This document shows positions 41,937 through 51,547 of a stretch of 64,000 bases of DNA, one piece after another. The notes beneath the pieces were generated by a model that worked only from the letters and a program-made list of their open reading frames with translations, made no database searches and was not told the DNA's origin. The position numbers and the translations under genes were made by a program. Source of the DNA: Gordonia hankookensis (GTDB lineage Bacteria; Actinomycetota; Actinomycetes; Mycobacteriales; Mycobacteriaceae); NCBI RefSeq assembly GCF_014673215.1, contig NZ_JACWMS010000003.1:372001-436000 (forward strand), in the 5' to 3' direction. Each line of letters opens with the position of its first letter. The first letter of the stretch is position 1.

Positions 41937-43415
41937 ATGCCGTCTTCACCGACAACCGCCGTGATCGTGCTCGCGGCAGGCGCGGGCACCCGTATGAGGT
42001 CCAAGACCCCGAAGATCCTGCACGAGCTGGGCGGTCACTCGATGCTCTGTCACGCACTGCGCGGGGCCGCGGCCGTCGATCCCGATCATGTGATCGCCGT
42101 CGTGGGCCACGAGCGGGAACGCATCAGTGCCGCGATCGAGGCCATCGCCCACAACATCGGGCGGACGATCTCGACCGCAGAACAGGAGAAGCCGCGCGGC
42201 ACCGGCGACGCCGCGCAGGTCGGCCTGTCCGCACTGCCCGCCGATTTCAGCGGAACGGTCCTGGTCACCCCCGGCGATGTACCCCTGCTGGATGGCGACA
42301 CCCTCGAGGCCATCATCGCCACCCACCAGGCAGGAGCCGGCGCCGCGGTCACGGTGACCACCTTCATCGCCGAGAACCCGGCCGGCTATGGCCGGATCCT
42401 GCGCACCGACGACGGCACGGACGTCCGCGCGATCGTCGAGGACCGGGACGCCACTGAGCAGGAACGGGCCGTCACCGAGGTGAACGCCGGGGTCTACGCA
42501 TTCGACGCGGCGGTGCTCCGCGACGCACTCACCCAACTCACCACGGACAACAAGCAGGGTGAGCACTATCTCACCGACGTGGTCGAGATCGCCCGCAACG
42601 CCGGCCAAACGGTGCACGCGCACACCGTCGACGATCCGCATCTGGTGGCCGGGTGCAACGACCGCGTCCAACTCGCGGAACTCGGCGCCGAGCTGAACCG
42701 TCGGATCGTGCGGCGCCATCAGCTGGCCGGGGTGACCGTCGTCGATCCCGCCAGCACCTGGATCGACGTCGACGTCACCATCGGCGAGGACGTGCGCATC
42801 GAACCCGGCACGCAACTGCTGGGCACCACCACCGTTTCCGACGACGCGGTCATCGGCCCGGATTCCACCCTGCGCGACGTGTCGATCGGAGCAGGCGCTG
42901 CGGTGATCCGTACCCACGGCAGCGAGTCGGAGATCGGTGCGAATGCGTCGGTCGGACCGTTTGCCTACCTACGTCCGGGCACCCGGCTCGGCGTCGGCGG
43001 CAAGATCGGCACCTTTGTCGAGACAAAGAAGGCCGACATCGGCGCCGGCACCAAAGTCCCGCACCTGACCTACGTCGGAGACGCGACGATCGGCGAGTAC
43101 TCCAACATCGGAGCCTCGAGCGTGTTCGTCAATTACGACGGCGTGGCGAAACACCGTACTGTGATCGGGTCCCACTGCCGCACCGGTTCTGACAACATGT
43201 TTGTCGCACCAGTGCAGGTCGGCGATGGCGCATACACCGGAGCGGGTACGGTCTTGCGGGACGATGTCCCACCCGGTGCCCTTGCGGTGTCGGCGGGACA
43301 ACAACGCAATATCGAGAACTGGGTGGTGCGCAAGCGCCCGGACAGCGAGTCGGCCCGTGCCGCGCTCGAGGCCCAACAGACCGACAGCCCGGCAGACGAC
43401 CAGCCGGGCGCCTGA
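41937..43415 (+). CDS. glmU: Bifunctional N-acetylglucosamine-1-phosphate uridyltransferase / glucosamine-1-phosphate acetyltransferase
   Basis: A 492-residue enzyme making UDP-GlcNAc for peptidoglycan. The N-terminal pyrophosphorylase domain has [20 protein letters not shown] and the metal-site region [11 protein letters not shown]. The C-terminal left-handed beta-helix of hexapeptide repeats includes [31 protein letters not shown] and [22 protein letters not shown] (acetyl-CoA-binding region), each seen in order. The last 30 residues are a polar tail common in actinobacterial GlmU. AGCGGAGGTTGAC precedes the ATG. prs follows after 28 bases, as in Mycobacterium. Confidence 0.97.
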   Translation: MPSSPTTAVIVLAAGAGTRMRSKTPKILHELGGHSMLCHALRGAAAVDPDHVIAVVGHERERISAAIEAIAHNIGRTISTAEQEKPRGTGDAAQVGLSALPADFSGTVLVTPGDVPLLDGDTLEAIIATHQAGAGAAVTVTTFIAENPAGYGRILRTDDGTDVRAIVEDRDATEQERAVTEVNAGVYAFDAAVLRDALTQLTTDNKQGEHYLTDVVEIARNAGQTVHAHTVDDPHLVAGCNDRVQLAELGAELNRRIVRRHQLAGVTVVDPASTWIDVDVTIGEDVRIEPGTQLLGTTTVSDDAVIGPDSTLRDVSIGAGAAVIRTHGSESEIGANASVGPFAYLRPGTRLGVGGKIGTFVETKKADIGAGTKVPHLTYVGDATIGEYSNIGASSVFVNYDGVAKHRTVIGSHCRTGSDNMFVAPVQVGDGAYTGAGTVLRDDVPPGALAVSAGQQRNIENWVVRKRPDSESARAALEAQQTDSPADDQPGA

Positions 43416-43443
43416 CCGCTACATCTCCAACAGAAGAGTTTTC

Positions 43444-44421
43444 ATGACCTGGACCACGGACAACCAGAAGAACCTGATGCTGTTCTCTGGTCGCGCCCAT
43501 CCCGACCTCGCTCAGTCCGTCGCCGACGAGCTCGGCATCAAGGTGACGCCGCAGACGGCGCGGGACTTCGCCAACGGCGAGATCTTCGTACGCTTCGAGG
43601 AGTCGGTGCGCGGCTCCGACGCATTCGTCCTGCAGAGCTGCCCATACCCGATGAACCAGTGGGTCATGGAGTCGCTCATCATGATCGACGCCCTCAAGCG
43701 CGGATCGGCAAAACGCATCAGCGTGATCCTGCCGTTCTACCCGTACGCACGCCAGGACAAGAAGCATCGCGGTCGCGAACCGATCTCCGCCCGGTTGATG
43801 GCCGACCTGTTGAAGGCCGCAGGCGCGGACCGGATCATCACCGTCGACCTGCACACCGACCAGATCCAGGGCTTCTTCGACGGCCCGGTCGACCACATGC
43901 ATGCCCAGGGGCAGCTCGCCGACTATGTCCGGGAGAACTACGGCACCGACAACGTCACCGTGGTGTCGCCGGACTCCGGTCGCGTGCGTGTCGCCGAGAA
44001 GTGGGCCGATGCGCTCAACGGCGCACCGCTGGCGTTCATCCACAAGACGCGCGATCCCCTGGTGCCCAACCAGGTCAAGTCCAATCGTGTCGTCGGCGAT
44101 GTCGACGGCCGCACCTGCGTGCTTATCGACGACATGATCGACACCGGCGGCACGATCGCCGGTGCGGTGAAAGTGCTCAAGGATGCCGGTGCCGGCGAGG
44201 TCGTCATCGCGACCACCCACGGCGTCTTCTCCGATCCGGCCGCGGAGCGGCTCGCGAACTGCGGCGCCCGTGAGGTCATCGCGACCGACACCCTGCCGAT
44301 CCCGGAGGAGAAGCGGTTCGAGAACCTGACGGTGTTGTCGATCGCCCCGCTGCTCGCCCAGACCATCCGCGAGGTCTTCGAGAACGGCTCGGTCACGAGC
44401 CTGTTCGACGGCAGCGCGTAG
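43444..44421 (+). CDS. prs: Ribose-phosphate pyrophosphokinase
   Basis: A 325-residue PRPP synthetase, which transfers pyrophosphate from ATP to ribose 5-phosphate. Seen directly: FSGRAHPDLAQSVADELG, the FANGEIFVRFEESVRG and PYARQDKKHRGREPIS blocks, DLHTDQIQGFFDGPVDHM (metal-binding) and the PRPP loop VLIDDMIDTGGTIAGA. PRPP feeds purine, pyrimidine, His, Trp and arabinan (DPR) synthesis, the last being a cell-wall need in mycolic-acid bacteria. It is in an operon with glmU. Two strong hairpins follow the stop. Confidence 0.97.
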   Translation: MTWTTDNQKNLMLFSGRAHPDLAQSVADELGIKVTPQTARDFANGEIFVRFEESVRGSDAFVLQSCPYPMNQWVMESLIMIDALKRGSAKRISVILPFYPYARQDKKHRGREPISARLMADLLKAAGADRIITVDLHTDQIQGFFDGPVDHMHAQGQLADYVRENYGTDNVTVVSPDSGRVRVAEKWADALNGAPLAFIHKTRDPLVPNQVKSNRVVGDVDGRTCVLIDDMIDTGGTIAGAVKVLKDAGAGEVVIATTHGVFSDPAAERLANCGAREVIATDTLPIPEEKRFENLTVLSIAPLLAQTIREVFENGSVTSLFDGSA

Positions 44422-44440
44422 ACGCCCGGCACACCGATCC

Positions 44441-44491
44441 CACGAGAGCGGACCTTCGCGACGATCATCGTCGCGGCGGTCCGCTCTCGTG
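44441..44491 (+). terminator. prs terminator hairpin
   Basis: CACGAGAGCGGACC (44441-44454) pairs exactly with 44478-44491, and an inner stem CGCGACGAT/ATCGTCGCG (44457-44465/44467-44475) extends it. It begins 20 bases after the prs stop. The right flank is not T-rich. Confidence 0.75.
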
Positions 44492-44542
44492 CGTTGTGGG
44501 CCGTCCATCGGAAGCCACTCACCTGACGCCGTGACGTACCGA

Positions 44543-44579
44543 CGATGACCGTTGCGCAGATGCTGCGCAACGGTCATCG
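44543..44579. terminator. Second hairpin after prs
   Basis: CGATGACCGTTGCGCAG (44543-44559) is exactly complementary to 44563-44579 with a 3-base ATG loop. Standing after the first hairpin, it may act as a back-up terminator or insulator ahead of the catabolic island. Confidence 0.65.
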
Positions 44580-44653
44580 AACATCGGCGCAATGGTCCCG
44601 TCACCGCGTCCACCCCTCGATAATCTGACTGCACCTAGTCGAGAACGTGGTTC

Positions 44654-44680
44654 CTATCCTGTCAAGGATAGTAATACTTG
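44654..44680. promoter_or_regulatory. Candidate operator of the catabolic island, left end
   Basis: Two overlapping symmetries occur: CTATCCT-GTCA-AGGATAG (44654-44671) and CAAGGATAGTAATACTTG (44663-44680), the second of the form CAAGnAT-N4-ATnCTTG. The core CAAGGATAGT recurs at 63209-63218 at the other end of the island, and TTGTAAA follows one arm at both sites. It lies 134 bases before the first island gene. Function inferred. Confidence 0.55.
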
Positions 44681-44814
44681 TAAATCTTGCGGTTCCCGGA
44701 TTAGACTCCGACGCGAGCGAAATTGTGGCCTGCATCACGCCCGTCCGGCCTTCACGCACCGGCCGTCAGGACACGTCGCCATCACTGATCTCTCCTCAGG
44801 ACAGGAGGCCCACC

Positions 44815-46407
44815 TTGACGCAGGCGGCCCGCTACACCAGCACTTCGTCCCACGAGCTCGCCGACGGCTGGCGCCTTGAGCGGGTGACCGAACCGAGCCG
44901 GCTGTTCGGGGCGAACGGCATCCGGACGGGCCCGGACGGCCGGATCTACATCGCGCAGGTCGCCGGGAGCCAGATCAGCGCCCTTGACCTCGAATCCGGT
45001 GCGCTGGAGACCGTCAGCGCCAAGGGCAGCGACATCATCGCGCCCGACGACGTGGCGTTCGACGCGCGCGGGGACATGTACGTGACCGAGTACTACGACG
45101 GACGGGTCAGCGTGCGCGAGGCAGGCGGCGCCACCCGGTTGCTGCGCGACGATCTGCCCGGGGCCAACGGCATCACAATCCATCAGGGCAGGCTCTTCGT
45201 GAACGAATGCCGACCCGGTGGTCGCCTGATGGAATTGGATCCCGCCGGTGGCGCCCCCACGGTCCTCCTGGAGGATCTGCCCATGCCGAACGGCATGGAG
45301 GTCGGCCCCGACGGCAAGCTCTATTATCCGCTGCTCGGCGCAAACGAGATCTGGCGCATCGACCTCGACGGAGGCGAACCCGAAAGGGTCGCAACCGATC
45401 TCGGCGGACCCGACTCGGTGAAGTTCGATTCCGACGGCAACATCGTGTCCACCCAGGTCGCCTCCGGGCAGGTCCTGCGGATCGATCCCCGCAGCGGCAC
45501 GCAGACTCTACTGGCCCAGCTCTCACCGGGTCTGGACAACCTGACATTTGCCGGTGACCGACTGTTCGTGTCGAGCTTCACCGGACAGATCACCGAGATA
45601 CTCGGCGACGGCGGCACCCGAACTGCCCTGGCCGACGGACTGACCTGGCCGCTCGACCTCACCGTTGGCCCCGACGGCACCCTCTACATCGCCGACGGCA
45701 CGTTCTTGCTGGCACATCGACCGGGCGCCGAACTCAGCACGCTGGGAATGCTTTTCAGCCCGGGGTACCCCGGCTACATCCGCGGGATGGCGGCCACGGG
45801 CGACGGCGAGTTCGTCGTCGCCGGCAACGGCACGGTATCGCGCTACCGGCCGGCCGCCGCCGAGAGCGAAGTACTCGTCGAAGGCCTCGACCAGCTCTAC
45901 GGAGTAGCCGTCGCGGCGAACGGGACCATCGCGGTCGCCGACCTCGGAACCGGTCAGGTGCATGCCGTCGGGTCCGGTCGGACCGACGTCCTGGCAAGCG
46001 GGCTCGACCGCCCGATGGGCGTGGCGTTCACCGCGGACGGAACCTGCCTCGTCTCCGAGTCGGGTGCCGGTCGGGTTGCGGCCGTGACGAGTTCGGGCAC
46101 CGACACCCTGGTGGACGGACTCGAGTCGCCGCAGGGGATCACCGTCGTGGGGTCGCAGCTCTACATCGTCGACACCGGGAGCAAATCGCTGGTCAACGTC
46201 GACCTGGAGACCAAGAGCCGACAGATCGTGGCGACGGGGCTACCCGTCGGTGCACCACCCGGGGTGACACCCAAGCCGCTGCGCGGATTGGTCCCGTTCT
46301 CCGGACCGCAAGGACCGTTCGCGGGTGTAGCGGCCGGCCCCGACGGAACCCTGTACGTCTCGGCCGATGCCGACGGAAGCGTCATCGCGCTTCGGAAGGA
46401 GCGCTGA
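44815..46407 (+). CDS. SMP-30/gluconolactonase-like beta-propeller protein
   Basis: A 530-residue soluble protein made of repeated propeller blades (VGPDGTLYIADGTF, VAANGTIAVADLGTGQ, FTADGTCLVSESGAG, AAGPDGTLYVSADADG). It resembles SMP-30/gluconolactonase/LRE-like metal-dependent lactonases; the many Asp/Gly turns suit calcium. It is longer than a single six-bladed propeller, so two propellers or extra blades are likely. TTG at 44815 is chosen because AGGAGG lies at 44804-44809; the frame upstream reads through the promoter and is unlikely to be coding. A lactonase here would open the product of the Baeyer-Villiger enzyme encoded downstream. First gene of the island run. Confidence 0.7.
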   Translation: MTQAARYTSTSSHELADGWRLERVTEPSRLFGANGIRTGPDGRIYIAQVAGSQISALDLESGALETVSAKGSDIIAPDDVAFDARGDMYVTEYYDGRVSVREAGGATRLLRDDLPGANGITIHQGRLFVNECRPGGRLMELDPAGGAPTVLLEDLPMPNGMEVGPDGKLYYPLLGANEIWRIDLDGGEPERVATDLGGPDSVKFDSDGNIVSTQVASGQVLRIDPRSGTQTLLAQLSPGLDNLTFAGDRLFVSSFTGQITEILGDGGTRTALADGLTWPLDLTVGPDGTLYIADGTFLLAHRPGAELSTLGMLFSPGYPGYIRGMAATGDGEFVVAGNGTVSRYRPAAAESEVLVEGLDQLYGVAVAANGTIAVADLGTGQVHAVGSGRTDVLASGLDRPMGVAFTADGTCLVSESGAGRVAAVTSSGTDTLVDGLESPQGITVVGSQLYIVDTGSKSLVNVDLETKSRQIVATGLPVGAPPGVTPKPLRGLVPFSGPQGPFAGVAAGPDGTLYVSADADGSVIALRKER

Positions 46408-46414
46408 TCGCCGC

Positions 46415-47260
46415 ATGGAGAACAACGTCGTCGGCCTGACCGGCCGGATCGTGATCGTCTCCGGCGCAGCGGGTGGTGGCATCGGCACCACGGTGACCAA
46501 GATGGTTGCCGAGGCAGGCGCAACCGTCATCGCGGTGAGCCGCTCAAAGGAGAATCTGGACACGCACATCACACCGCTTGTCGCAGAGGGCCTCTCGATC
46601 ATCCCGGTGAGTGCCGACGCCTCCACCGACGAGGGCATCGCGGCGGTGATGGACCAGGTGCGCATCACCGACGGCACGCTGTACGGGCTGGTCAATGTCG
46701 CAGGAGGCGCGGCGCCGACCACCTGGATGCCCGCGACCCGGGTCACCCGCGAGGACTGGCGCGACCTGTTCACCCAGAACCTCGAGACGATGTTCTTCAT
46801 GAGTCAGGCCGTTGCTGCCGAACTCAAGTCGCAGGGACTGCCGGGCTCGATCGTCTCGATCTCGTCGATCAGCGGTATGAACACGGCACCGTTCCACATC
46901 GGTTACGGCACCGCCAAGGCGGCCCTGGTCGCGGCGACGCGAACCATGGCCGTGGAATTGGCCATCGACGACATCCGGGTCAACGCCGTCGCACCCGGCG
47001 TGACCGCGACCCCCGCCTCGCTGATGTATGTCGACGACGACGCGGATCGTGATCGTCGCGCCATCGCCATGGGGCGTCGCGGCCGCCCCGAGGAGCAGGC
47101 CGGTGCCATCCTGTTCCTCCTGTCCGACCTCTCCAGCTACATCACCGGGCAAACCCTCCTCGTGGACGGCGGCCTGAATCTCAAATGGACCCACATGGGC
47201 GCCGATCACACCTCACTGTTCCTCAAGGATCAGTCATTCCGCGAAGCAATCACGCACTGA
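46415..47260 (+). CDS. Short-chain dehydrogenase/reductase (island SDR 1)
   Basis: A 281-residue SDR. The nucleotide motif reads GAAGGGIG, then NVAGGAAPTTWM (NAG variant), SISSISG for the catalytic Ser and YGTAK for Tyr/Lys. The end, TGQTLLVDGGLNLKWTHMG, has a longer tail than FabG. It probably oxidises a secondary alcohol to the ketone used by the Baeyer-Villiger monooxygenase, but direction and substrate are inferred from context. It follows the propeller gene after 7 bases and precedes the Rieske oxygenase gene by 27. Confidence 0.85.
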   Translation: MENNVVGLTGRIVIVSGAAGGGIGTTVTKMVAEAGATVIAVSRSKENLDTHITPLVAEGLSIIPVSADASTDEGIAAVMDQVRITDGTLYGLVNVAGGAAPTTWMPATRVTREDWRDLFTQNLETMFFMSQAVAAELKSQGLPGSIVSISSISGMNTAPFHIGYGTAKAALVAATRTMAVELAIDDIRVNAVAPGVTATPASLMYVDDDADRDRRAIAMGRRGRPEEQAGAILFLLSDLSSYITGQTLLVDGGLNLKWTHMGADHTSLFLKDQSFREAITH

Positions 47261-47287
47261 ACCAACAATTTTCACCGGGAGAACGTC

Positions 47288-48673
47288 ATGACTGACACAA
47301 TCGACGACATCCAGGAAGCGGCCCGACAGTCCAACGGCGAGCCGCCGACGACCCCGCTGGAGATCGGTGTCGAGGCCTACATCTCGAAAGACTATCTCCG
47401 CGCAGAGCGGGACAAGCTGTGGAACAAGGTCTGGCAGCAGGTCGGCCGGGTCGAGGAGATCCCGAAGGTTGGCGACTTCCTCACCTACGAGATCATGGAG
47501 GACTCGTTCATCATCGCCCGCTCCTCCCCCGATACGATCAGCGCGTATCACAACGTCTGCTCACACCGTGGACGCCGCCTGGTGGACACCCCCGAGGGCA
47601 AACGAGAGGCAAAGGGCAAGTGCCGCACGTTTGTCTGCGGATTCCACGGCTGGACCTACGACCTCGAAGGCCGCAACACCTGGGCGGCCGAACGGGAGGA
47701 CTGGCCGACGGGTCTGACCGAGGAGAAGACCCGCCTGCGCAACGTGCAGGTGGACACCTGGGGCGGCTGGATCTGGATCAACATGGATCCGGACTGCGAG
47801 CCGCTGCGCGATTACCTGGAGCCCGCGGCGAGTCTGCTCGATCCCTTCCAACTCGAGAACATGCGGTACCGCTGGCGCAAGTGGCTGGTCTTCGACTGCA
47901 ACTGGAAGATCGCGCTCGAAGCCTTCATGGAGACCTACCACGTTCCCTACACGCACCCCGAATTCCGCGCCTATGGCACGTTCCTCGGCTGGTCCCGCGC
48001 GCAGGGCAAGCACAGCAACATCGGGTACGACGCGCCGAAGGGCATGGAAGACAACCAGGCCAAGCTACGCGTCGCCGATGGGCCCGACGCCCGGATCTCG
48101 ACCATCGATCTGCAGAACTTCACGTGGGAGAACGCAAACACCAACACCACCCGCACCCTGGTGGACGCGGCTCAACGGCTGATCGATGAACTCCCCGAAG
48201 GGACACCGGCCAACGAAGTGCTCGCGCATTGGCTGACGTCGGCACGGCGCGACGACGCCGAACGGGGCGTGATCTGGCCGACCGTCGACAACGAAACCGT
48301 CTCCAAGAGCGGGACGGCCTGGCAGATCTTCCCCAATTTCCAGATCGGCCACGCGCTCAACAACATGCTCTGCTACAGCGCCCGACCGTACGGCGACGAT
48401 CCCGACAAGTGCTACTTCGAGGCTGCCGTCTTCGAATTGTTCCCCGAAGGTGAAGAGCCGGAGACCGAGTGGGAGTTCACCCCAGAGGACGACCCGGGCT
48501 GGCGCACCGTGCTGCCCCAGGACTTCTCCAACATGGCCGCGGTCCAGAAGGGTGTGAAGTCGCAAGGCTTCTCGGGCGCCAAGCCCAATCCGTACCGGGA
48601 GCGCAGCATCGTCAACCTGCATCACAACCTGGCCAGGTACATGGGTACCGGCGCCCCCGAAGACCTCGCCTGA
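47288..48673 (+). CDS. Rieske non-haem iron oxygenase, alpha subunit
   Basis: A 461-residue oxygenase. The Rieske [2Fe-2S] ligands are Cys91/His93 and Cys117/His120 (CSHRG and CGFHGWTYD). The catalytic iron site is in NWKIALEAFMETYHVPYTHPE, with His218 and His223; the Asp/Glu ligand would lie in the C-terminal part. Such enzymes hydroxylate rings or alkyl positions using electrons from a reductase/ferredoxin. No beta subunit, ferredoxin or reductase is adjacent, although two NTF2-fold genes further on have the fold of beta subunits. Probably a homotrimeric mono-oxygenase type using an external redox partner. ACCGGGAGAACGTC precedes the ATG. Confidence 0.93.
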   Translation: MTDTIDDIQEAARQSNGEPPTTPLEIGVEAYISKDYLRAERDKLWNKVWQQVGRVEEIPKVGDFLTYEIMEDSFIIARSSPDTISAYHNVCSHRGRRLVDTPEGKREAKGKCRTFVCGFHGWTYDLEGRNTWAAEREDWPTGLTEEKTRLRNVQVDTWGGWIWINMDPDCEPLRDYLEPAASLLDPFQLENMRYRWRKWLVFDCNWKIALEAFMETYHVPYTHPEFRAYGTFLGWSRAQGKHSNIGYDAPKGMEDNQAKLRVADGPDARISTIDLQNFTWENANTNTTRTLVDAAQRLIDELPEGTPANEVLAHWLTSARRDDAERGVIWPTVDNETVSKSGTAWQIFPNFQIGHALNNMLCYSARPYGDDPDKCYFEAAVFELFPEGEEPETEWEFTPEDDPGWRTVLPQDFSNMAAVQKGVKSQGFSGAKPNPYRERSIVNLHHNLARYMGTGAPEDLA

Positions 48674-48736
48674 GACGCATCGCCTCCCCCTGATCACTCC
48701 GTCCCCTCACCAGCTGTACCGAAGCAAGGAATCATC

Positions 48737-50572
48737 ATGCAGAACTGCGAACCCACGCAGACACCCGATGTCGACATCGCTTCTCTCCACGAGAAATATC
48801 TCCACGAGCGCGACAAGCGACTCCGTTCCGATGGTCAGGCTCAGTACCTCGAGGCGCAGGACGACTTCGCCGAGTTCTACGAGGGCGACCCGCATCTGCC
48901 GGTGGTACCGCGTCAGCCGATCACCGACGAGATCGACGTGGTGATCCTCGGGGGCGGATTCTGCGGTCTCATCACCGCGCATCGGCTCCAACAGGCAGGC
49001 GTCTCCGACTTCCGGATCATCGAACTCGGTGGCGACTTCGGTGGTGTCTGGTACTGGAACCGCTACCCGGGCATCCAGATCGACTCGGACGCCTACTGTT
49101 ACCTGCCCCTGCTCGAAGAAACCGGCTTCATGCCGAAGGAGAAGTTCTCCAAGGGCGACGAGTGCTTCGATCACGCTCAGCGCATCGGGGAGCATTTCGG
49201 CCTGTACGACCATGCGCTGTTCCACACCCTGGTGACATCACTGGAGTGGGATGGCGAGATCAACCGGTGGCAGATCACCTCCAATCGCGGTGATGCGATC
49301 CGCGCCCGTTTCGTGATCATGTGCCAGGGTCCCTACAATCGGCCCAAGCTGCCCGGCATCCCCGGGATCAAGGACTTCAAGGGCCACACCTTCCACACCG
49401 CCCGCTGGGATTACGACTACACCGGCGGCGACCTGCACGGCGGCCTGGACAAGATCGGCGACAAGCGCATCGCGGTCATCGGCACGGGTTCCAGTGGTGT
49501 ACAGGCGATCCCGCATCTCGCGCGTGGAGCCAAGCATCTCACCGTCTTCCAGCGCACACCGTCCTACATCTTCGAACGGGCCAACTACCCCACCGACCCG
49601 GAATGGGTACAGACCCTGGAACCGGGGTGGCGGGCCGCGCGGCAGCGGAACTTCCACAATGCGGCGTTCGCGTTCTACAACCCCGGTGAACCCGACCTCA
49701 TCTGCGATGGTTGGACAGAGGTCGCTCGCAACATGGCGGCAAAACTCAACGCGACCGAGAACTACGAGGGCTGGGCCGCACTTGCCGATCCGGCGAAGTT
49801 CATGGAACTCAAGGAGATCGAGGACTATCGCGCGATGGAGCGGCTCCGCCGGCGAGTGGAGCAGATCGTCGAGGATCCGGAGACAGCGGAGAAGCTGAAA
49901 CCCTACTACCGCAACATGTGCAAGCGGCCCGTGTTCAACGACGAATACCTGCCGACGTTCAATCGTCCGAACGTGACCCTCGTCGACGTCTCGGAGACCA
50001 AGGGGGTCGAGCGGATCACGGAGAAGGGCGTCGTCGCCAATGGTGTCGAGTACGAGGTCGATTGCATCGTATTCGCCAGCGGCTTCGAGATCACCACTGC
50101 ACTGGATCGGCAGTTCGACATCAAACCGTTCGCGGGCCGCGACGGGGTGTCACTGTATGACCACTGGGGCAAGGGCTTCCGCACTCTGCACGGAGTGATG
50201 GCGCACGGATTCCCCAACCATTTCGCCACCGGATTCGTTCAAGGCGGCGTCACCGCATCCACCACACTGATGTTCGAGCAGCAGGCCGATCACATCTCCT
50301 ACATCATCGGTGAGGCTCTGCGCCGCGACGCCACCTACGTCGAGCCCACCTCGGAGGCCGAGGAGGGTTGGGTGCAGACCATCCGCGAGTTCTCCGTGGA
50401 CAACAGCACCTTCACCATGGAGTGCACCCCCGGCTATTACAACAGCGAGGGTGAGCCGAACGGACGTTCGTTCTTGGGTGACCCGTTCTGGGGCGGCTTC
50501 TACGAACTGAGCGATCGGCTGCAGGCGTGGCGCGACACCGGCGAACTGGAAGGGCTGGTGCTGGAGAAGTGA
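48737..50572 (+). CDS. Baeyer-Villiger monooxygenase (class B flavin monooxygenase)
   Basis: A 611-residue FAD/NADPH enzyme. The FAD motif is GGGFCG (72-77); the Baeyer-Villiger fingerprint FKGHTFHTARWD (214-225) fits FxGxxxHxxxW(P/D); the NADPH motif is GTGSSG (249-254). RYPGIQIDSDAYCY is the usual conserved active-site block. The extra 60 N-terminal residues resemble those of larger BVMOs such as phenylacetone- and steroid-type enzymes. It would insert oxygen next to a ketone, making an ester or lactone. With a ketone-forming SDR and a lactonase-like protein in the same run, ring expansion and opening of a cyclic ketone is likely. Confidence 0.93.
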   Translation: MQNCEPTQTPDVDIASLHEKYLHERDKRLRSDGQAQYLEAQDDFAEFYEGDPHLPVVPRQPITDEIDVVILGGGFCGLITAHRLQQAGVSDFRIIELGGDFGGVWYWNRYPGIQIDSDAYCYLPLLEETGFMPKEKFSKGDECFDHAQRIGEHFGLYDHALFHTLVTSLEWDGEINRWQITSNRGDAIRARFVIMCQGPYNRPKLPGIPGIKDFKGHTFHTARWDYDYTGGDLHGGLDKIGDKRIAVIGTGSSGVQAIPHLARGAKHLTVFQRTPSYIFERANYPTDPEWVQTLEPGWRAARQRNFHNAAFAFYNPGEPDLICDGWTEVARNMAAKLNATENYEGWAALADPAKFMELKEIEDYRAMERLRRRVEQIVEDPETAEKLKPYYRNMCKRPVFNDEYLPTFNRPNVTLVDVSETKGVERITEKGVVANGVEYEVDCIVFASGFEITTALDRQFDIKPFAGRDGVSLYDHWGKGFRTLHGVMAHGFPNHFATGFVQGGVTASTTLMFEQQADHISYIIGEALRRDATYVEPTSEAEEGWVQTIREFSVDNSTFTMECTPGYYNSEGEPNGRSFLGDPFWGGFYELSDRLQAWRDTGELEGLVLEK

Positions 50573-50611
50573 TGCGCGAACGTCACACGCACCGTCAGTG
50601 CGGGGCCATCG

Positions 50612-51547
50612 ATGTCTGAGCTCAGATTCGACAACCGGGTCGCGGTGATCACCGGCGCGGGACGTGGCCTCGGGCGGTCCTATGCTCTGCTGCTGGCAGC
50701 CCGTGGCGCCAAGGTCGTCGTCAACGACCCCGGCAGCAGCATCAGCGGTGAGGACACCGACATCGGTCCCGCGGCCGACGTGGTCCGGGAGATCCGGGAC
50801 ATGGGCGGCGAGGCCATCGCGTGCACCGAGTCGGTGGCCACCGCCGACGGCGGACGCGCCATCATCGATTCGGCGGTGGAGGGTTTCGGCCGGATCGACA
50901 TCCTCGTGCACAACGCAGGCAACAACCGCTATGCCTCGTTGTCGGAGATGAGCTACGAGGACTTCGATGCCGTCCTCGATGTACATCTCCGCGGTGCCTT
51001 CCATGTGGTGCGACCGGCATTCCCACTGATGTGCGAAGCCGGTTACGGCCGCGTGGTGCTGACATCGTCGATCGGCGGCATCTACGGCAACAAGAGCGTC
51101 GCCAACTACGGCGCAGCCAAGGCCGGGATCATCGGCCTCTCCAATGTCGCGGCGCTGGAGGGCCACGAACACGGGGTGCTGTCGAATGTCATCGTCCCGG
51201 CTGCCCTGACGCGGCTGGCCGAAGGACTCGACACCTCCGCCTATCCGCCGATGGGACCAGAGCTGACCGCACCCGCAGTGGGTTGGCTCGCCCACGAATC
51301 CTGTTCGGTCACCGGCGAGATGCTGGTGTCGATAGCCGGACGAGTGGCCCGCGCCTACATCGCCGAGACCGAGGGCGTGTACCAGTCCTCGTGGTCCATC
51401 GACGACGTCGGCGAACGCATCGACGAAATCCGCGACACCACCAATTCATGGCTCTTGCCGGTAGTCCCGTCAGGCCATGTCGACCACATCACCAAGAGTT
51501 TCGCACTAGCGACGGAGGGCAGCGCGCGTGTCAGTCAAGGTCTATGA
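50612..51547 (+). CDS. Short-chain dehydrogenase/reductase, MFE-2/17beta-HSD4-like (island SDR 2)
   Basis: A 311-residue SDR. The cofactor loop is GAGRGLGRSYALLLAARGAKVVVND, followed by HNAGNNRY and the active site SSIGGIYGNKSVANYGAAKAG (each block shorter than quoted in full here: Ser in TSSIGG, Tyr/Lys in YGAAK). The NDPGSS segment and longer C-terminus are typical of (3R)-hydroxyacyl-CoA dehydrogenases of multifunctional enzyme type 2. It could oxidise a hydroxyacyl-CoA, or an alcohol on the ring. The last 20 bases overlap the next gene, so the two are translated in tandem. Confidence 0.85.
   Translation: MSELRFDNRVAVITGAGRGLGRSYALLLAARGAKVVVNDPGSSISGEDTDIGPAADVVREIRDMGGEAIACTESVATADGGRAIIDSAVEGFGRIDILVHNAGNNRYASLSEMSYEDFDAVLDVHLRGAFHVVRPAFPLMCEAGYGRVVLTSSIGGIYGNKSVANYGAAKAGIIGLSNVAALEGHEHGVLSNVIVPAALTRLAEGLDTSAYPPMGPELTAPAVGWLAHESCSVTGEMLVSIAGRVARAYIAETEGVYQSSWSIDDVGERIDEIRDTTNSWLLPVVPSGHVDHITKSFALATEGSARVSQGL

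Larger units (their letters stand above)
44422..44814. other. 393-bp gene-free region between prs and the catabolic island
   Basis: It holds two strong hairpins (44441-44491 and 44543-44579), then a palindromic regulatory candidate at 44654-44680 and an AT-richer stretch that should include the island promoter. A GGAGG at 44805-44809 serves the next gene. No further coding sequence is convincing. Confidence 0.8.

Noticed and set aside
44647..44814. N-terminal extension of the propeller protein with an ATG at 44647
   Set aside because: This start would lie inside the palindromic operator and the encoded residues are unlike a propeller; AGGAGG supports TTG at 44815.
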